Positions 10,690 to 19,907 of a stretch of DNA of 64,000 nt are shown here, piece after piece (within the stretch, counting starts at the first letter, position 1; each line of letters begins with the position of its first letter). This DNA comes from Salipiger sp. H15 (GTDB taxonomy: Bacteria; Pseudomonadota; Alphaproteobacteria; Rhodobacterales; Rhodobacteraceae). The DNA is taken from NCBI RefSeq assembly GCF_040409955.1, contig NZ_CP123385.1, positions 1,037,501 to 1,101,500 on the forward strand, in the 5' to 3' direction. The notes under the pieces were generated by a model. It was given only the letters and a program-made list of their open reading frames with translations. It did no database searches and was not told where the DNA came from. Position numbers and translations under genes: made by a program.

Positions 10690-12864
10690 TCAGTCGCCGG
10701 CGTGGGTCAGCTTCGGCACGTCCTTGGCCCCGGCCGAGCCGCGGCCCGAGAGCGAGGGGTTTTCCATGAAGAAGCGGTGGCAGTTGAACGAGAACTCGCC
10801 CTCCTGCACCGGGTGGCGGGTGAACTTGCCCGAGGGTTCCATCACCCAGCTCTGCGCCGTGTCGGCGAGGTTCGCCGCCATGATCTGGCTGACGATCTGC
10901 GCCTTGACCGTGGGATTCATGATCTCGACCCCGGTCTCGATCCGGCGGTTGAGGTTGCGCCCCATCCAGTCGGCCGAGGAGATCAGCACCCGCGCCTTGC
11001 TGTGCGGCAGCCCGTGGCCGTTGCCGAAGCAGGCGATGCGCGAATGCTCGAGGAAGCGCCCGACGATGCTCTTCACCCGGATGGTCTCGGACAGGCCCTT
11101 GATGCCCGGGCGCAGCCCGCAGATGCCGCGGATCACGCAGTCGATCTTCACCCCGGCCTGGCTGGCGGCGTAGAGCGCGTCGATCATGTCGGGTTCGATC
11201 AGCGAGTTCATCTTCAGCCAGATCTGCGCCGGGCGGCCCTGGCGGGCGTGCTCGGCCTCGGCCTCGATCAGCTCGAGCATGCGCGGCTTGAGCGTGTGCG
11301 GCGAGATGACGAGGTTCTCGAGCCCCTCGGGCATGGCGTAGCCCGACAGGTAGTTGAAGATCTTCGTCGCGTCCCGGCCGAGCGCCGCGTCGCAGGTGAA
11401 GAACGACAGGTCGGTGTAGATCTTCGCGGTGATCGGGTGGTAGTTGCCGGTCCCCCAGTGGGTGTAGGTCACCAGCTTGTCGCCCTCGCGGCGCACGACG
11501 CTCGAGATCTTGGCATGGGTCTTCCAGTCGAGGAAGCCGTAGACCACGTGCGCGCCCGAGCGTTCGAGCCGGCGCGACTGGCGGATATTGGCAGCCTCGT
11601 CGAAGCGGGCCTTCAGCTCGACCAGCGCGGTCACCGACTTGCCGTCCTCGGCCGCCTCGCAGAGCGCCTCGACGATCGGCGAGTTGCGCGAGGTGCGGTA
11701 GAGCGTCTGCTTGATCGCCACCACGTTCGGGTCGAGCGCCGCCTGGGCGAGGAAGCGCACCACCATGTCGAAGGTCTCGTAGGGGTGGTGCAGCAGCATG
11801 TCCTTCTGCTTGATCGCCTCGAACATGTTGCCTTCGTGGTCCTGCACCCGCTCGGGCACGCGCGGGGTGAAGCTGGGCCACAGCAGGTCGGGCCGGTCGT
11901 CGGACACCAGCTCCTTGAGGTCGGCCATGCCGATCATGCCGTCGAGCTCGATCACCTCGTCTTCGCCGACCAGCAGCTCGCGCATGACGATGCTGCGCAG
12001 CTGCTTCGGCGCGCCGGCGGTGATCGTGAGGCGCACCACCTCGCCGCGGCGGCGGCGCTTCAGCGCGACCTCGAACTCGCGCACGAGATCCTCGGCCTCT
12101 TCCTCGACCTCGATGTCGCTGTCGCGCAGCACGCGGAAGCCGAAGTGGTTCTTCACGCGGTAGCCGGGGAACAGGCTCTCGATGTGCAGCAGCAGCACGT
12201 CCTCGAGGAAGATGAAGCGCTTGGTGCCCTCGGGGGCGGGCAGGGCGATGAAGCGGGCGATCTGGTGCGGGATCGGCAGCAGCGCCTGCCGGGTGCGGCG
12301 GTCGCGCTTGCGCTCGAGCTCGAGCGCGAGGCAGTAGCCCATGTTGGCGATGAACGGGAAGGGGTGCGCCGGGTCGATGGCCAGCGGCGAGAGCACCGGG
12401 AAGACCTGCTCGAGGAACTGTTGCTGCAGGAACTCGAGGTCGTCCGGCTGCAGCGCCTCGCGCTGCACGAGGCCGATGCCCACCGCCTCGAGCTCGAGCT
12501 GCAGCGCGCCCAGCACCTTCTGCTGGTGCGCCATCAGCTGGCGGGCGTCCTCGTCGATGAGCACCAGCTGCTCGGCCGGGGTCAGCCCGTCGGCGGCGGG
12601 GGTGGTGTTGCCCGCGTGGGCCAGCTCGCGCAGGCCGGCGACGCGCACGGTGTAGAACTCGTCGAGGTTGGTCGCCGAGATCGACAGGAAGCGCAGCCGC
12701 TCGAGCAGCGGCACCCTGGTGTTCTCCGCCTCTTCCAGCACCCGCCAGTTGAAGCCGAGCCAGCTGAGCTCGCGGTTGTAGAAACGCCCCGGGCCCGACA
12801 GGTCGGTGTCGGGCAGGTCCTGGGGGGCGGGGATCGGGGCTTTGAGGAAATCGGCGATGGTCAT
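10690..12864 (-). CDS. ppk1: Polyphosphate kinase 1
   Basis: The enzyme reversibly builds inorganic polyphosphate from the gamma-phosphate of ATP. The N-terminal domain shows [20 protein letters not shown] and [19 protein letters not shown]. The head domain follows, and then two phospholipase-D-like catalytic domains: [18 protein letters not shown] with [14 protein letters not shown] sequence, and [14 protein letters not shown], whose HAK surrounds the phospho-accepting His region. The second half shows RILI-type sequence in [20 protein letters not shown]. Start [10 protein letters not shown] at 12864 is preferred over the frame limit at 12909, because the extra 15 residues are not family-like; no strong Shine-Dalgarno is seen. 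It is 724 residues, normal for Ppk1. It lies after hdaA and before ppx on the same strand. Confidence 0.95.
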   Translation of the reverse strand: MTIADFLKAPIPAPQDLPDTDLSGPGRFYNRELSWLGFNWRVLEEAENTRVPLLERLRFLSISATNLDEFYTVRVAGLRELAHAGNTTPAADGLTPAEQLVLIDEDARQLMAHQQKVLGALQLELEAVGIGLVQREALQPDDLEFLQQQFLEQVFPVLSPLAIDPAHPFPFIANMGYCLALELERKRDRRTRQALLPIPHQIARFIALPAPEGTKRFIFLEDVLLLHIESLFPGYRVKNHFGFRVLRDSDIEVEEEAEDLVREFEVALKRRRRGEVVRLTITAGAPKQLRSIVMRELLVGEDEVIELDGMIGMADLKELVSDDRPDLLWPSFTPRVPERVQDHEGNMFEAIKQKDMLLHHPYETFDMVVRFLAQAALDPNVVAIKQTLYRTSRNSPIVEALCEAAEDGKSVTALVELKARFDEAANIRQSRRLERSGAHVVYGFLDWKTHAKISSVVRREGDKLVTYTHWGTGNYHPITAKIYTDLSFFTCDAALGRDATKIFNYLSGYAMPEGLENLVISPHTLKPRMLELIEAEAEHARQGRPAQIWLKMNSLIEPDMIDALYAASQAGVKIDCVIRGICGLRPGIKGLSETIRVKSIVGRFLEHSRIACFGNGHGLPHSKARVLISSADWMGRNLNRRIETGVEIMNPTVKAQIVSQIMAANLADTAQSWVMEPSGKFTRHPVQEGEFSFNCHRFFMENPSLSGRGSAGAKDVPKLTHAGD

Positions 12865-12943
12865 GGGCGGCTTATGCGTCACGAATTGCAACAGCTTTAT
12901 GAAAGCCAAACCATGACCGAGCGGGCGGGCGGGTGCAAGGGGG

Positions 12944-13630
12944 CTAGCCCCGGCGGTCGAGCGAGATCAGCACGTCGCGGGCAAGCGCGCGGGTGATCCC
13001 GCGGGCGCGGCCGAGGGCGCGGGCGTCGAGCTCGGCGGCGACGCGCTGCGCCATGGCGAAGCTGCGCGGCATCTGGCGCAGCAGGTAGGGGATGACGTCG
13101 GGGGCGGGGATGCAGTGCCGGTCGGCGAGCAGCTTGGCCAGCACCGCCGCGAGAAGCGCGTCGTCGGGCTCGCGCAGGGTGGCGGTCTGGGTGCCCTCCA
13201 TGCGCGATTTCAGGTCGGGCAGGCTCAGCGGCCAGTGGCGCGGCGCGGTCTCGGCGCTCAGCAGCAGCGGCTGGCCCTGCGCCAGCGCGAGGTTGTGCAG
13301 GTGGAAGAGCGCCTCCTCGGCGGGGCGGTTCCCGGCGATCCGCGGAACGTTCTCGACGCAGCTCGGCCCCTCGGCGAGGTCGGGGATAGACAGGTCCGGC
13401 AGGGCGGTGGCGGGGACGATCGTCGCGCCGCTCTCGGCCGCCCACACATGCGCGAGATGGGTCTTGCCCGATCCCGCCGGGCCGACCAGCAGCAGCTTGC
13501 CCGCCGGCCAGCTCTGCCAGCCGTCGAGCAGCGCCACGGCGAGGCTGTTGGACGAGCTGACGAAATAGTCCTCACGCCCCAGCGCCGCGCGGACCGGCAG
13601 GGGCAGGGGAAGCTGCCTTGGCATGATCAT
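12944..13630 (-). CDS. hdaA: DnaA-related regulatory inactivator HdaA
   Basis: This 228-residue protein resembles the AAA+ domain of DnaA. In alphaproteobacteria such proteins work with the DNA clamp to stimulate hydrolysis of DnaA-bound ATP and prevent re-initiation. It starts [14 protein letters not shown]; that Gln-Leu-Pro-Leu stretch fits a clamp-binding motif. Walker A is [20 protein letters not shown], and [20 protein letters not shown] is the sensor/arginine-finger region. There is no DNA-binding domain IV. The start at 13630 overlaps the stop of the upstream AI-2E gene (ATGA) and has CGGAGG four bases before it. The ATG at 13624 is an alternative with better spacing. Confidence 0.88.
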   Translation of the reverse strand: MIMPRQLPLPLPVRAALGREDYFVSSSNSLAVALLDGWQSWPAGKLLLVGPAGSGKTHLAHVWAAESGATIVPATALPDLSIPDLAEGPSCVENVPRIAGNRPAEEALFHLHNLALAQGQPLLLSAETAPRHWPLSLPDLKSRMEGTQTATLREPDDALLAAVLAKLLADRHCIPAPDVIPYLLRQMPRSFAMAQRVAAELDARALGRARGITRALARDVLISLDRRG

Positions 13631-14727
13631 GGAGCCTCCGGGTCCACCGCAGGGCGGGCGTCGTGGAAGACGTCCGTCTCGAGGCCCCGGTAGAGGCGGC
13701 TGTCCTTGTAGCGCTCGACGGCGAAACGCATGATCACGCCGATCGCCGCCGCCAGCGGCACCGCCACCAGCATGCCGACGAAGCCGAAGAGCGTGCCGAA
13801 GACCGACAGCGCGAGGATCAGCCAGACCGGGTGCAGCCCGATCGAGCTGCCGACCAGTTTCGGGGTGAGGAAATTGCCCTCGAGGAACTGGCCGAGGAAG
13901 AAGATCCCCGCAACGGCGGCGATCCAGTACCATTCGCCCCAGAACTGGAAGAGCGCGAGGCCGATGGCCAGCGCGCCGCCGATGATCGCGCCGACGTAGG
14001 GGATGAAGGTCAGCAGCCCCGCGATGACCCCGACCACGAGGCCGAAGTTCAGCCCGACCAGCGCCAGCGCGATGGCGTAGTAGCAGCCGAGGATCAGGCA
14101 GACCGAGCCCATGCCGCGCACGAAGCCGGCGAGGGTGCGGTCTATCTCGGCGGCGATCTGGCGGATCACCGGGGCGTGGTCGCGCGGCAGCAACTCGTCG
14201 ATGCGCGCCACCATCCGGTCCCAGTCGAGCAGCAGGTAGACCGCCACCACCGGCACGATGACGAAGAGCATCAGGATGTTGATCACCGACATGGCCGAGC
14301 TGAGCGCGGTGTTCAGCAGCTCCGCCCCGCGCTCCTTGACCGTCTCGCCCACCGAGCCGATCGCCTCGCGCATCGGGCTGCCCTCGTCGACCAGCGTCGG
14401 GAAGTGCACGCCGATGAAATCGCGCAGGTCGCGGAAGAGCTGCGGCGCGGTCTCGATCAGGTCGCCCGCCTGCCGGATCAGCGTCGGGATGACGGCGATG
14501 GCGAGGATGACGAAGATCAGCACCCCGGCGAGGGTGATCACCATCGTGGCCATGGCGCGGCTCAGTCCCATCCGCTCGAGCCGGTCGGCGACCGGGTCGA
14601 GGAAATAGGCGATCGCGCCGCCGAGGATGAACGGCAGCAGGACGTTGCCGAGATACCAGAGCACCACGGCAAAGACGATGGCGGCCACGCCCCAGTATTT
14701 CATCTGATCGCGCACGGGGAGCGCCAT
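13627..14727 (-). CDS. AI-2E/PerM-family permease
   Basis: The protein is a 366-residue inner-membrane transporter of the AI-2E family. Eight or so hydrophobic segments are visible: an N-terminal pair (YWGVAAIVFAVVLWYLG and LLPFILGGAIAYFLDP), TMVITLAGVLIFVILAIAV, a periplasmic or cytosolic helical domain (IRQAGDLIETAPQLFRDLRD), and a C-terminal cluster with TFIPYVGAIIGGALAIGLAL and GSSIGLHPVWLILALS. Both of the last two are family signatures. The start at 14727 (MALPVRDQMKYW) has AGAAGGAT upstream; the frame extends 35 residues more without family-like sequence. It leads the hdaA gene with a 4-bp overlap, an arrangement frequent in this family. The transported compound is unknown. Confidence 0.85.
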   Translation of the reverse strand: MALPVRDQMKYWGVAAIVFAVVLWYLGNVLLPFILGGAIAYFLDPVADRLERMGLSRAMATMVITLAGVLIFVILAIAVIPTLIRQAGDLIETAPQLFRDLRDFIGVHFPTLVDEGSPMREAIGSVGETVKERGAELLNTALSSAMSVINILMLFVIVPVVAVYLLLDWDRMVARIDELLPRDHAPVIRQIAAEIDRTLAGFVRGMGSVCLILGCYYAIALALVGLNFGLVVGVIAGLLTFIPYVGAIIGGALAIGLALFQFWGEWYWIAAVAGIFFLGQFLEGNFLTPKLVGSSIGLHPVWLILALSVFGTLFGFVGMLVAVPLAAAIGVIMRFAVERYKDSRLYRGLETDVFHDARPAVDPEAP

Positions 14728-14896
14728 GGGAATCCTTCTCTCTGCCGTCCGTCCTTCATCGCCGCTCCGCCCCTCGTTTTCAAGTCTGCGGGACCGTTGC
14801 ACCATATCTGTGCTGGATCGCGGCGCTGTCATGAGGCAAACTGGGGCTTGTTGAATTTAATTGACGATTTCTGCATCCGATTGTGAAGGAGCGGCC

Positions 14897-15019
14897 ATGT
14901 TGCGTGGTCTTGTCATCTGGGTTTTCCTTCTTCTGCCGCTGTTCCTGATCCTGACCGAGCGCGCCCATTCGGGCCCGCCCCTGCAGCAGGTCACCCGCCT
15001 GGCATCGCTGCCGGTCTGA
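14897..15019 (+). CDS. Single-span membrane mini-protein (40 aa)
   Basis: An ATG at 14897 with AAGGAGCGGCC just before it opens a 40-codon frame ending TGA. It encodes MLRGLVIWVFLLLPLFLILT followed by ERAHSGPPLQQVTRLASLPV. One clear transmembrane helix (residues 5-20) is followed by a short polar tail. The Shine-Dalgarno and the local AT-rich promoter-like DNA (TTGAATTTAATTGACG, just upstream) favour expression. Function is unknown; it could be a small stress-membrane protein or a leader peptide for proS, which starts 116 bp later. Confidence 0.5.
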   Translation: MLRGLVIWVFLLLPLFLILTERAHSGPPLQQVTRLASLPV

Positions 15020-15135
15020 CGCACCGGCCCGCGCCTGCCGGACCGGGGCTTGCGCTCCGGCACCGCCGCAGGGCACTTGCCCTTGGCGCAGGCTTCGCCT
15101 AACCCGGTCGAAACGCCAATTTCCGGGAGGCCCGC

Positions 15136-16482
15136 ATGCGTCTGAGCCGTTATTTCCTGCCCGTTCTGAAAGAAACGCCGTCCGAGGCGCAGATCGTGTC
15201 GCACCGCTACATGCTGCGCGCCGGCATGATCAAGCAAGCGCAGGCGGGCATCTATTCGTGGTTGCCGCTGGGCTACAAGGTGCTGCGCAACATCGAGAAC
15301 ATCGTTCACGAGGAGCAGCAGCGCGCGGGCCATATCCCGATGCTGATGCCGACCCTGCAGTCGGCGGATCTCTGGCGCGAGAGCGGCCGCTACGACGACT
15401 ACGGCCAGGAGATGCTGCGCATCACCGACCGCCACGGCCGCGACATGCTCTACGGTCCGACCAACGAGGAGCTGATCACCGACATCTTCCGCAGCCATGT
15501 CGGCAGCTACAAGGACCTGCCGCTGACGCTCTACCACATCCAGTGGAAGTTCCGCGACGAGGTGCGTCCGCGCTTCGGCGTGATGCGCGGCCGCGAGTTC
15601 CTGATGAAGGACGGCTACAACTTCGACCTGACCAAGGAAGACGCGCTGCACGCCTACAACCGTCACCTCGTGAGCTACCTGCGCACCTACGAGCGCATGG
15701 GCCTGCAGGCGATCCCGATGCGCGCCGACAGCGGCCCGATCGGCGGCGAGGACACCCACGAGTTCCTCGTGCTGGCCGAGACCGGCGAGTCCGAGGTCTT
15801 CTACGACAGCCAGATCACCGAGCTGAAGTTCGGCGACCGCGAGATCGACTACGACAGCCATGAAGAGTGCCGTGCCGTGCTCGAGGAGTTCACCTCGCGC
15901 TACGCCCGCACCGACGAGACCCACGACGAGGCGGTCTTCGCGCAGGTCCCCGAGGAGCGCCGCCGCACCGCGCGCGGCATCGAGGTCGGCCAGATCTTCT
16001 ACTTCGGCACCAAGTACTCCGAGCCGATGGGCGCGACGGTGGTCGATAAGGACGGCAACCGGGTTCCGGTGCACATGGGATCGCACGGCATCGGCGTGTC
16101 GCGCCTGCTGGGCGCCATCATCGAAGCGAGCCACGACGAGAAGGGCATCATCTGGCCCGAGGGCGTGACCCCGTTCCACTGCGGCATCGTCAACCTCAAG
16201 CAGGGTGACACCGAGGCGGACGCGGCCTGCGACGCGATCTACGCCTCGCTCACCGCGCTGGGGCTCGAGCCGCTCTACGACGACACCAACGAGCGCGCTG
16301 GCGGCAAGTTCGCGACGATGGACCTCATCGGCCTGCCGTGGCGCATCACCGTCGGCCCGCGCGGGCTGAAGAACGGCGTGGTCGAGCTGACCTCGCGCCG
16401 CACCGGCGAGAGCGAGGAGCTGTCGCCCGAGGCGGCGATCGAGCGCATCGCGCAGATCTACGGCAAGGTCTCGAAGGGCTGA
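15136..16482 (+). CDS. proS: Prolyl-tRNA synthetase, short form
   Basis: Charges tRNA-Pro with proline in the cytosol. It starts at [20 protein letters not shown] after CCGGGAGGCCCGC. Class II motifs are seen in order: motif 1 around [32 protein letters not shown] (proline site), motif 2 [20 protein letters not shown], and motif 3 [17 protein letters not shown]. The anticodon-binding domain follows (GIVNLKQGD and [20 protein letters not shown]). At 448 residues it lacks the roughly 180-residue INS editing insertion of the E. coli type, as is usual in alphaproteobacteria. Mischarged Ala-tRNA-Pro would need a separate deacylase, which I do not see here. Confidence 0.96.
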   Translation: MRLSRYFLPVLKETPSEAQIVSHRYMLRAGMIKQAQAGIYSWLPLGYKVLRNIENIVHEEQQRAGHIPMLMPTLQSADLWRESGRYDDYGQEMLRITDRHGRDMLYGPTNEELITDIFRSHVGSYKDLPLTLYHIQWKFRDEVRPRFGVMRGREFLMKDGYNFDLTKEDALHAYNRHLVSYLRTYERMGLQAIPMRADSGPIGGEDTHEFLVLAETGESEVFYDSQITELKFGDREIDYDSHEECRAVLEEFTSRYARTDETHDEAVFAQVPEERRRTARGIEVGQIFYFGTKYSEPMGATVVDKDGNRVPVHMGSHGIGVSRLLGAIIEASHDEKGIIWPEGVTPFHCGIVNLKQGDTEADAACDAIYASLTALGLEPLYDDTNERAGGKFATMDLIGLPWRITVGPRGLKNGVVELTSRRTGESEELSPEAAIERIAQIYGKVSKG

Positions 16483-16484
16483 TC

Positions 16485-16560
16485 CGGGGGAGGGGGCGCT
16501 GCCCCCTCTTCGCCTTCGGCGAGGACGCCCCCGGGACATTTCCGCCTGGAAGAAGGGGGG
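16485..16560. repeat. GC-rich intergenic repeat with hairpins
   Basis: After proS comes GGGGGAGGGGGCGCTGCCCCC (partial stem GGGGGC/GCCCCC), then CCTTCGGCGAGG, then GCCCCCGGGACATTTCCGCCTGGAAGAAG in part. The order (GC hairpin, then a CCCCCGG...TTT...AGAAGAAG arm) parallels the repeat between ppk and ppx and resembles common roseobacter intergenic repeats. It may act as the proS terminator; there is no U-tract. Confidence 0.5.
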
Positions 16561-16564
16561 GCGC

Positions 16565-17626
16565 ATGGACGAGCTGAAGGCACGGCTGATCGGGCAGGCG
16601 GCGGAGGTGGGCTTCGCCGCCTGCCGCATCTGCCGCCCCGGCGACGTGCCGGAGGCGGCCGCGCGGCTCGCGGCCTTCCTCGAGGCCGGGCATCACGGGC
16701 AGATGGGCTGGATGGCCGAGCGCACCCATTGGCGCGGCAACCCCGCCGCGCTCTGGCCCGAGGCCCGCTCGGTGATCATGCTGGCCGAGAATTACGGCCC
16801 CGAGCACGACCCGCGCGCGGTGCTGGCCGAGCGGGACCGGGCGGCCATTTCCGTCTACGCGCAGAACCGCGACTACCACGACGTGGTGAAGAAGAAGCTC
16901 AAGCGCCTCGGGCGCTGGCTGATCGACGCCGCCGCGCGCGATGCGGGGCCCGGCGCCGGGGCTCCCGAGATCAAGGTCTTCGTCGACACCGCGCCGGTGA
17001 TGGAGAAGCCGCTGGGACAGGCGGCGGGGCTCGGCTGGCAGGGCAAGCACACCAACCTCGTGAGCCGCGAGCTTGGTTCGTGGTTCTTCCTCGGGGCGAT
17101 CTTCACCACGCTCGAGCTGCCGGTCGACCGGGCGGAGCGCGACCATTGCGGCTCGTGCCGGGCCTGTCTCGACGCCTGCCCGACGGCCGCCTTCCCGGCG
17201 CCCTACCGGCTCGATGCGCGGCGCTGCATCTCCTACCTGACGATCGAGCATCACGGCCCGGTGGACGAGGAACTGCGCGGCCTTCTCGGCAACCGCATCT
17301 ACGGCTGTGACGACTGCCTTGCGGCCTGTCCGTGGAACAAGTTCGCCGAGCGCGCCTCGGAGGTGAAGTACCACGCCCGCGAGGACCTGCTCTCGCCGCC
17401 GCTGGCGGAGCTGGCGGCGCTCGACGACGCGGGCTTCCGCGAGCGCTTCTCGGGCTCGCCGATCAAGCGCATCGGGCGCGACCGCTTCGTGCGCAACGTG
17501 CTCTATGCGATCGGCAATTCCGGACAGGCAGAGCTGCGGGCCGTGGCGCAGCGTCTCTGCGAGGACGCGGACGAGACGGTGCGCGACGCGGCACGCTGGG
17601 CGGTGGCGCGGCTCGGCGGGCTCTGA
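16565..17626 (+). CDS. queG: Epoxyqueuosine reductase
   Basis: This enzyme performs the last step of queuosine synthesis, reducing epoxyqueuosine in tRNA with cobalamin and two [4Fe-4S] clusters. It is 353 residues. The N-terminal domain has [16 protein letters not shown] and [11 protein letters not shown], and the central region has [20 protein letters not shown] followed by [10 protein letters not shown], the QueG signature. The two ferredoxin-type motifs are [16 protein letters not shown] and [19 protein letters not shown]-like C-terminus ([11 protein letters not shown] and [15 protein letters not shown]) ends the protein. The start at 16565 follows GAAGAAGGGGGGGCGC. It stands alone after a repeat; a family palindrome follows 14 bp beyond its stop. 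Confidence 0.95.
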   Translation: MDELKARLIGQAAEVGFAACRICRPGDVPEAAARLAAFLEAGHHGQMGWMAERTHWRGNPAALWPEARSVIMLAENYGPEHDPRAVLAERDRAAISVYAQNRDYHDVVKKKLKRLGRWLIDAAARDAGPGAGAPEIKVFVDTAPVMEKPLGQAAGLGWQGKHTNLVSRELGSWFFLGAIFTTLELPVDRAERDHCGSCRACLDACPTAAFPAPYRLDARRCISYLTIEHHGPVDEELRGLLGNRIYGCDDCLAACPWNKFAERASEVKYHAREDLLSPPLAELAALDDAGFRERFSGSPIKRIGRDRFVRNVLYAIGNSGQAELRAVAQRLCEDADETVRDAARWAVARLGGL

Positions 17627-17639
17627 CCTGAGGGGACCT

Positions 17640-17653
17640 GTCCCCGCGGGGAC
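17640..17653. repeat. Palindrome GTCCCCGCGGGGAC, copy 1
   Basis: A perfect 14-bp palindrome 14 bp after the queG stop. The same 14-mer recurs four more times in this window (near 56.46, 58.41, 62.53 and 62.59 kb), always intergenic. On this copy the minus-strand side is bordered by the U-tract of a converging candidate small RNA. Confidence 0.85.
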
Positions 17654-17745
17654 GGCAAAAAGAAAGCGCCGGTGCCGAGGGATGGCACCGACGCCCACGA
17701 GGGTCCTGGTATCCAGGAGGTTCTGACAGGAGTACGTGCCTCCTG
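17654..17745 (-). ncRNA. Candidate small RNA, about 90 nt
   Basis: On the minus strand a promoter (see next entry) is followed by three consecutive hairpins and a U-rich end. The first stem is CAGGAG/CTCCTG (17745-17727), the second TCCTGG-ATA-CCAGGA (17718-17704). The third is an 11-bp terminator stem with one G-U pair (17694-17666) and then TTTCTTTTT (17665-17657). The unpaired CCTCCT between the first two stems could pair with Shine-Dalgarno sequences. No convincing protein frame covers it. The nearest minus-strand gene upstream has its own terminator hairpin (17950-17972), so this is unlikely to be only its 3' UTR. Without expression data it remains a prediction. Confidence 0.45.
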
Positions 17746-17750
17746 CCGGA

Positions 17751-17779
17751 AAGATGGGCGGTCGCGGAGAGTCCTGCAA
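17751..17779 (-). promoter_or_regulatory. Candidate promoter of the small RNA
   Basis: Read on the minus strand, TTGCAG (17779-17774) and CATCTT (17756-17751) are separated by exactly 17 bp. This would start transcription near 17744, at the foot of the first hairpin of the candidate RNA. Confidence 0.35.
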
Positions 17780-17949
17780 GCAAATTCACGCGAATGGGAA
17801 CGCCGGTGTTCATCGAGTGCGTGTTCAGCGCCTGCCGATGCATCGAAAACGGTCTCGGCCCCCCGCGCTGGAGAACACGGGGGGCCGCCGGGAACACGAG
17901 GCAATCCCGGACATCGCGCCGCGCGGGCGCGGATGCAGATCAGTCAGGA

Positions 17950-17972
17950 AGCGGGGCGCGTCTCGCCCCGCT
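17950..17972 (-). terminator. Terminator hairpin of the exported-protein gene
   Basis: A perfect 9-bp stem AGCGGGGCG/CGCCCCGCT with a 5-nt loop begins 8 bp after the stop of the gene at 17980-18522 (minus strand). It is followed by TCCTG, not a full U-tract. Confidence 0.55.
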
Positions 17973-17979
17973 CCCCGGT

Positions 17980-18522
17980 TCAGGCGCGGTCGTCGACGAG
18001 CAGCTCGATCGCATCGTCCGAGGCATAGACGCCGATCACGTCCTCGGGCTCATAGCCCTGGTCCTTCAGCTCGGCGGTCAGCTCGTCGTTGCCCGACAGC
18101 AGCTCGCGCAGCGCCGAAAGTTCCGGGCCTGCGGCGGCCAGCGCGTCGTCGAGAGCCGTGGCGCTTTCGTTAGCCTGGCCCTTGAGCGAGCTCAGCGGGT
18201 GGATCTCGACCTTCGAGGCCTCGACCACGGTTTCGGGGTCGGCCATCGACAGGTCGGCGTTGCGCAGCGAGGAGATCACCTGCCCGTAGGTCTGCGGCAC
18301 GTCGGCGCGCAGGTCGGCGGTGGTCTGCGGCGCGATCGGCAGGGTGCCGGCTTCGCCCGAGCCGCTGGCGCCGGTGCTCTCGCTCATCTCCGAGCGCGCG
18401 AGCGGCGCCTGCTCCTGCGTGGCGGGATCGGCGGCGGTGGAGGATTGCGCGAAGGCCGCGCCCGAGAGGGTGGCGGCGGTGAGAACGGCAAGGCCGAGCT
18501 TGCTGGTGGAACGGAGGGTCAT
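17980..18522 (-). CDS. Exported protein of unknown function
   Basis: The 180-residue protein starts [20 protein letters not shown] and has a Sec signal peptide with cleavage after AAFAQ. A Ser/Thr/Ala-rich linker (to about residue 60) is followed by a domain with [34 protein letters not shown], and then [20 protein letters not shown] and [19 protein letters not shown] recognise no named family. The predicted product is periplasmic. The start has GGGAGACCCCC before it. No neighbouring gene on the same strand is close enough to form an operon. Confidence 0.7.
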   Translation of the reverse strand: MTLRSTSKLGLAVLTAATLSGAAFAQSSTAADPATQEQAPLARSEMSESTGASGSGEAGTLPIAPQTTADLRADVPQTYGQVISSLRNADLSMADPETVVEASKVEIHPLSSLKGQANESATALDDALAAAGPELSALRELLSGNDELTAELKDQGYEPEDVIGVYASDDAIELLVDDRA

Positions 18523-18836
18523 GGGGGTCTCCCTTGCTTCCTTGGTCGGTCACTCCGGTGCGGCATGTCGCGCCGGTCATCCCCACAATGCGCGGCGGGG
18601 CGCTTCGGATCCGGCCTTCACCGCGTGGTGAGCGCGATGTGTCCGGCCGGCGGCGCACCGCCGCAAACCACCGCTCCGGGGCGGCGGGGCCTTGCCGGTT
18701 CCGGCCCCGGCGCAGCGCCAAGCGGCGTCCCGCCGGGCGGTCCGCCGCGAATGGCGGGGCGGCGCCTGCGATGGGGGCTTTGCTTTGCCTTCCGGGATCC
18801 CCATCTTATGGCCAAGAGCAAGTTCCGGAGGATTCC
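18523..18836. other. Intergenic region between divergent genes, no gene seen
   Basis: 314 bp of GC-rich DNA lie between the exported-protein gene (minus) and msrB (plus). Frames here are composition artefacts without a ribosome-binding site. It must hold both promoters, but I see no convincing -35/-10 pair. CCGGAGG just before msrB is a good Shine-Dalgarno. Confidence 0.6.
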
Positions 18837-19286
18837 ATGGCGAAATACGAACGCAATCCAGACGTGATCGCGGCGCTCGACCCCGAGCAGTACCGCGTCA
18901 CGCAGGAGAACGGCACCGAGCGGCCGGGCACCGGCAGGTATCTCGACAACAAGGCGCCGGGCATCTACGTCGACATCGTCTCGGGCGAGCCGCTCTTCGC
19001 CTCGTCCGACAAGTACGAGAGCGGCTGCGGCTGGCCGAGCTTCACCAAGCCGATCGAGCCGGCGAACGTCGCCGAGCTGCGCGACACCACGCACGGGATG
19101 ATCCGCACCGAGGTGCGCTCGGCCTTCGGCGACTCGCACCTTGGCCACGTCTTCCCCGACGGGCCGATCGACCGGGGCGGGCTGCGCTACTGCATCAACT
19201 CCGCCTCGCTGCGCTTCGTGCCGCGCGAGGAGATGGAGGCCGAGGGTTACGGCGCCTATCTGGGTCAGGTGGAGGACGTGGCATGA
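18837..19286 (+). CDS. msrB: Peptide-methionine (R)-S-oxide reductase
   Basis: Reduces the R-epimer of methionine sulfoxide in damaged proteins. The 149-residue protein starts [20 protein letters not shown] after CCGGAGGATTCC. Family motifs are [42 protein letters not shown] and [11 protein letters not shown], whose Cys is the catalytic residue. The structural zinc site of many MsrBs is lost: the usual CxxC before PLF is replaced by IVSG ([15 protein letters not shown]). The Cys in SGCGW may act as resolving Cys or regeneration may go through thioredoxin directly. It overlaps msrA by ATGA. Confidence 0.95.
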   Translation: MAKYERNPDVIAALDPEQYRVTQENGTERPGTGRYLDNKAPGIYVDIVSGEPLFASSDKYESGCGWPSFTKPIEPANVAELRDTTHGMIRTEVRSAFGDSHLGHVFPDGPIDRGGLRYCINSASLRFVPREEMEAEGYGAYLGQVEDVA

Positions 19287-19792
19287 GCCTTGAACGCGCA
19301 GTTCTGGCCGGCGGCTGCTTCTGGGGCATGGAGGATCTGATCCGCAGGCTGCCGGGAGTGACGGACACCCGCGTCGGCTACACCGGCGGCGACGTGCCCA
19401 ATGCCACCTATCGCAACCACGGCACCCATGCCGAGGGCATCGAGATCTGGTTCGATCCCGCGAAGACCAGCTACCGCAAGATCCTCGAGTTCTTCTTCCA
19501 GATCCACGACCCGACCACGCCGAACCGGCAGGGCAACGATCTTGGCATGAGCTACCGCTCGGCGATCTACTACGTCGACGAGGCGCAGAAGGCCGAGGCG
19601 CTGGAGACCATCGCCGACGTCGACGCCTCGGGGCTCTGGCCCGGCAAGGTGGTGACCGAGGTCGAGCCGGTGGGTGATTTCTGGGAGGCCGAGCCCGAGC
19701 ACCAGGATTACCTCGTCCGCCATCCCGGCGGCTACACCTGCCACTTCGCGCGCCCGGGCTGGGTGCTGCCGCGGCGCGACGCGGCCGAATGA
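19283..19792 (+). CDS. msrA: Peptide-methionine (S)-S-oxide reductase
   Basis: This protein reduces the S-epimer of methionine sulfoxide. It is 169 residues and starts [20 protein letters not shown], with the catalytic GCFWG at about residues 11-15, then [48 protein letters not shown] (family signature) and [14 protein letters not shown]-terminal Cys in [12 protein letters not shown] probably resolves the sulfenate. It overlaps msrB by four bases, so both stereoisomers are handled by one two-gene unit. No signal peptide, so cytosolic. Confidence 0.96.
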   Translation: MSLERAVLAGGCFWGMEDLIRRLPGVTDTRVGYTGGDVPNATYRNHGTHAEGIEIWFDPAKTSYRKILEFFFQIHDPTTPNRQGNDLGMSYRSAIYYVDEAQKAEALETIADVDASGLWPGKVVTEVEPVGDFWEAEPEHQDYLVRHPGGYTCHFARPGWVLPRRDAAE

Positions 19793-19907
19793 GACCGGAG
19801 CGGCGGGGTGCCCTGCATCCCGCCCTTCCCGCGGCGGCCGGTTCGGAACCGGCCCGCTTCCGGCGGCGTTCGCCCGCTGGACCAAACCCTTGAAGGACCT
19901 TCCCCAC

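Noticed and set aside
10597..12996. 799-codon plus-strand frame opposite ppk
   Set aside because: Antisense shadow of a clear Ppk1; composition artefact.
17672..18173. Plus-strand frames over the candidate small RNA and the exported-protein gene
   Set aside because: Arg/Pro/Ser-rich translations without start signals, antisense to a gene with a clear signal peptide.
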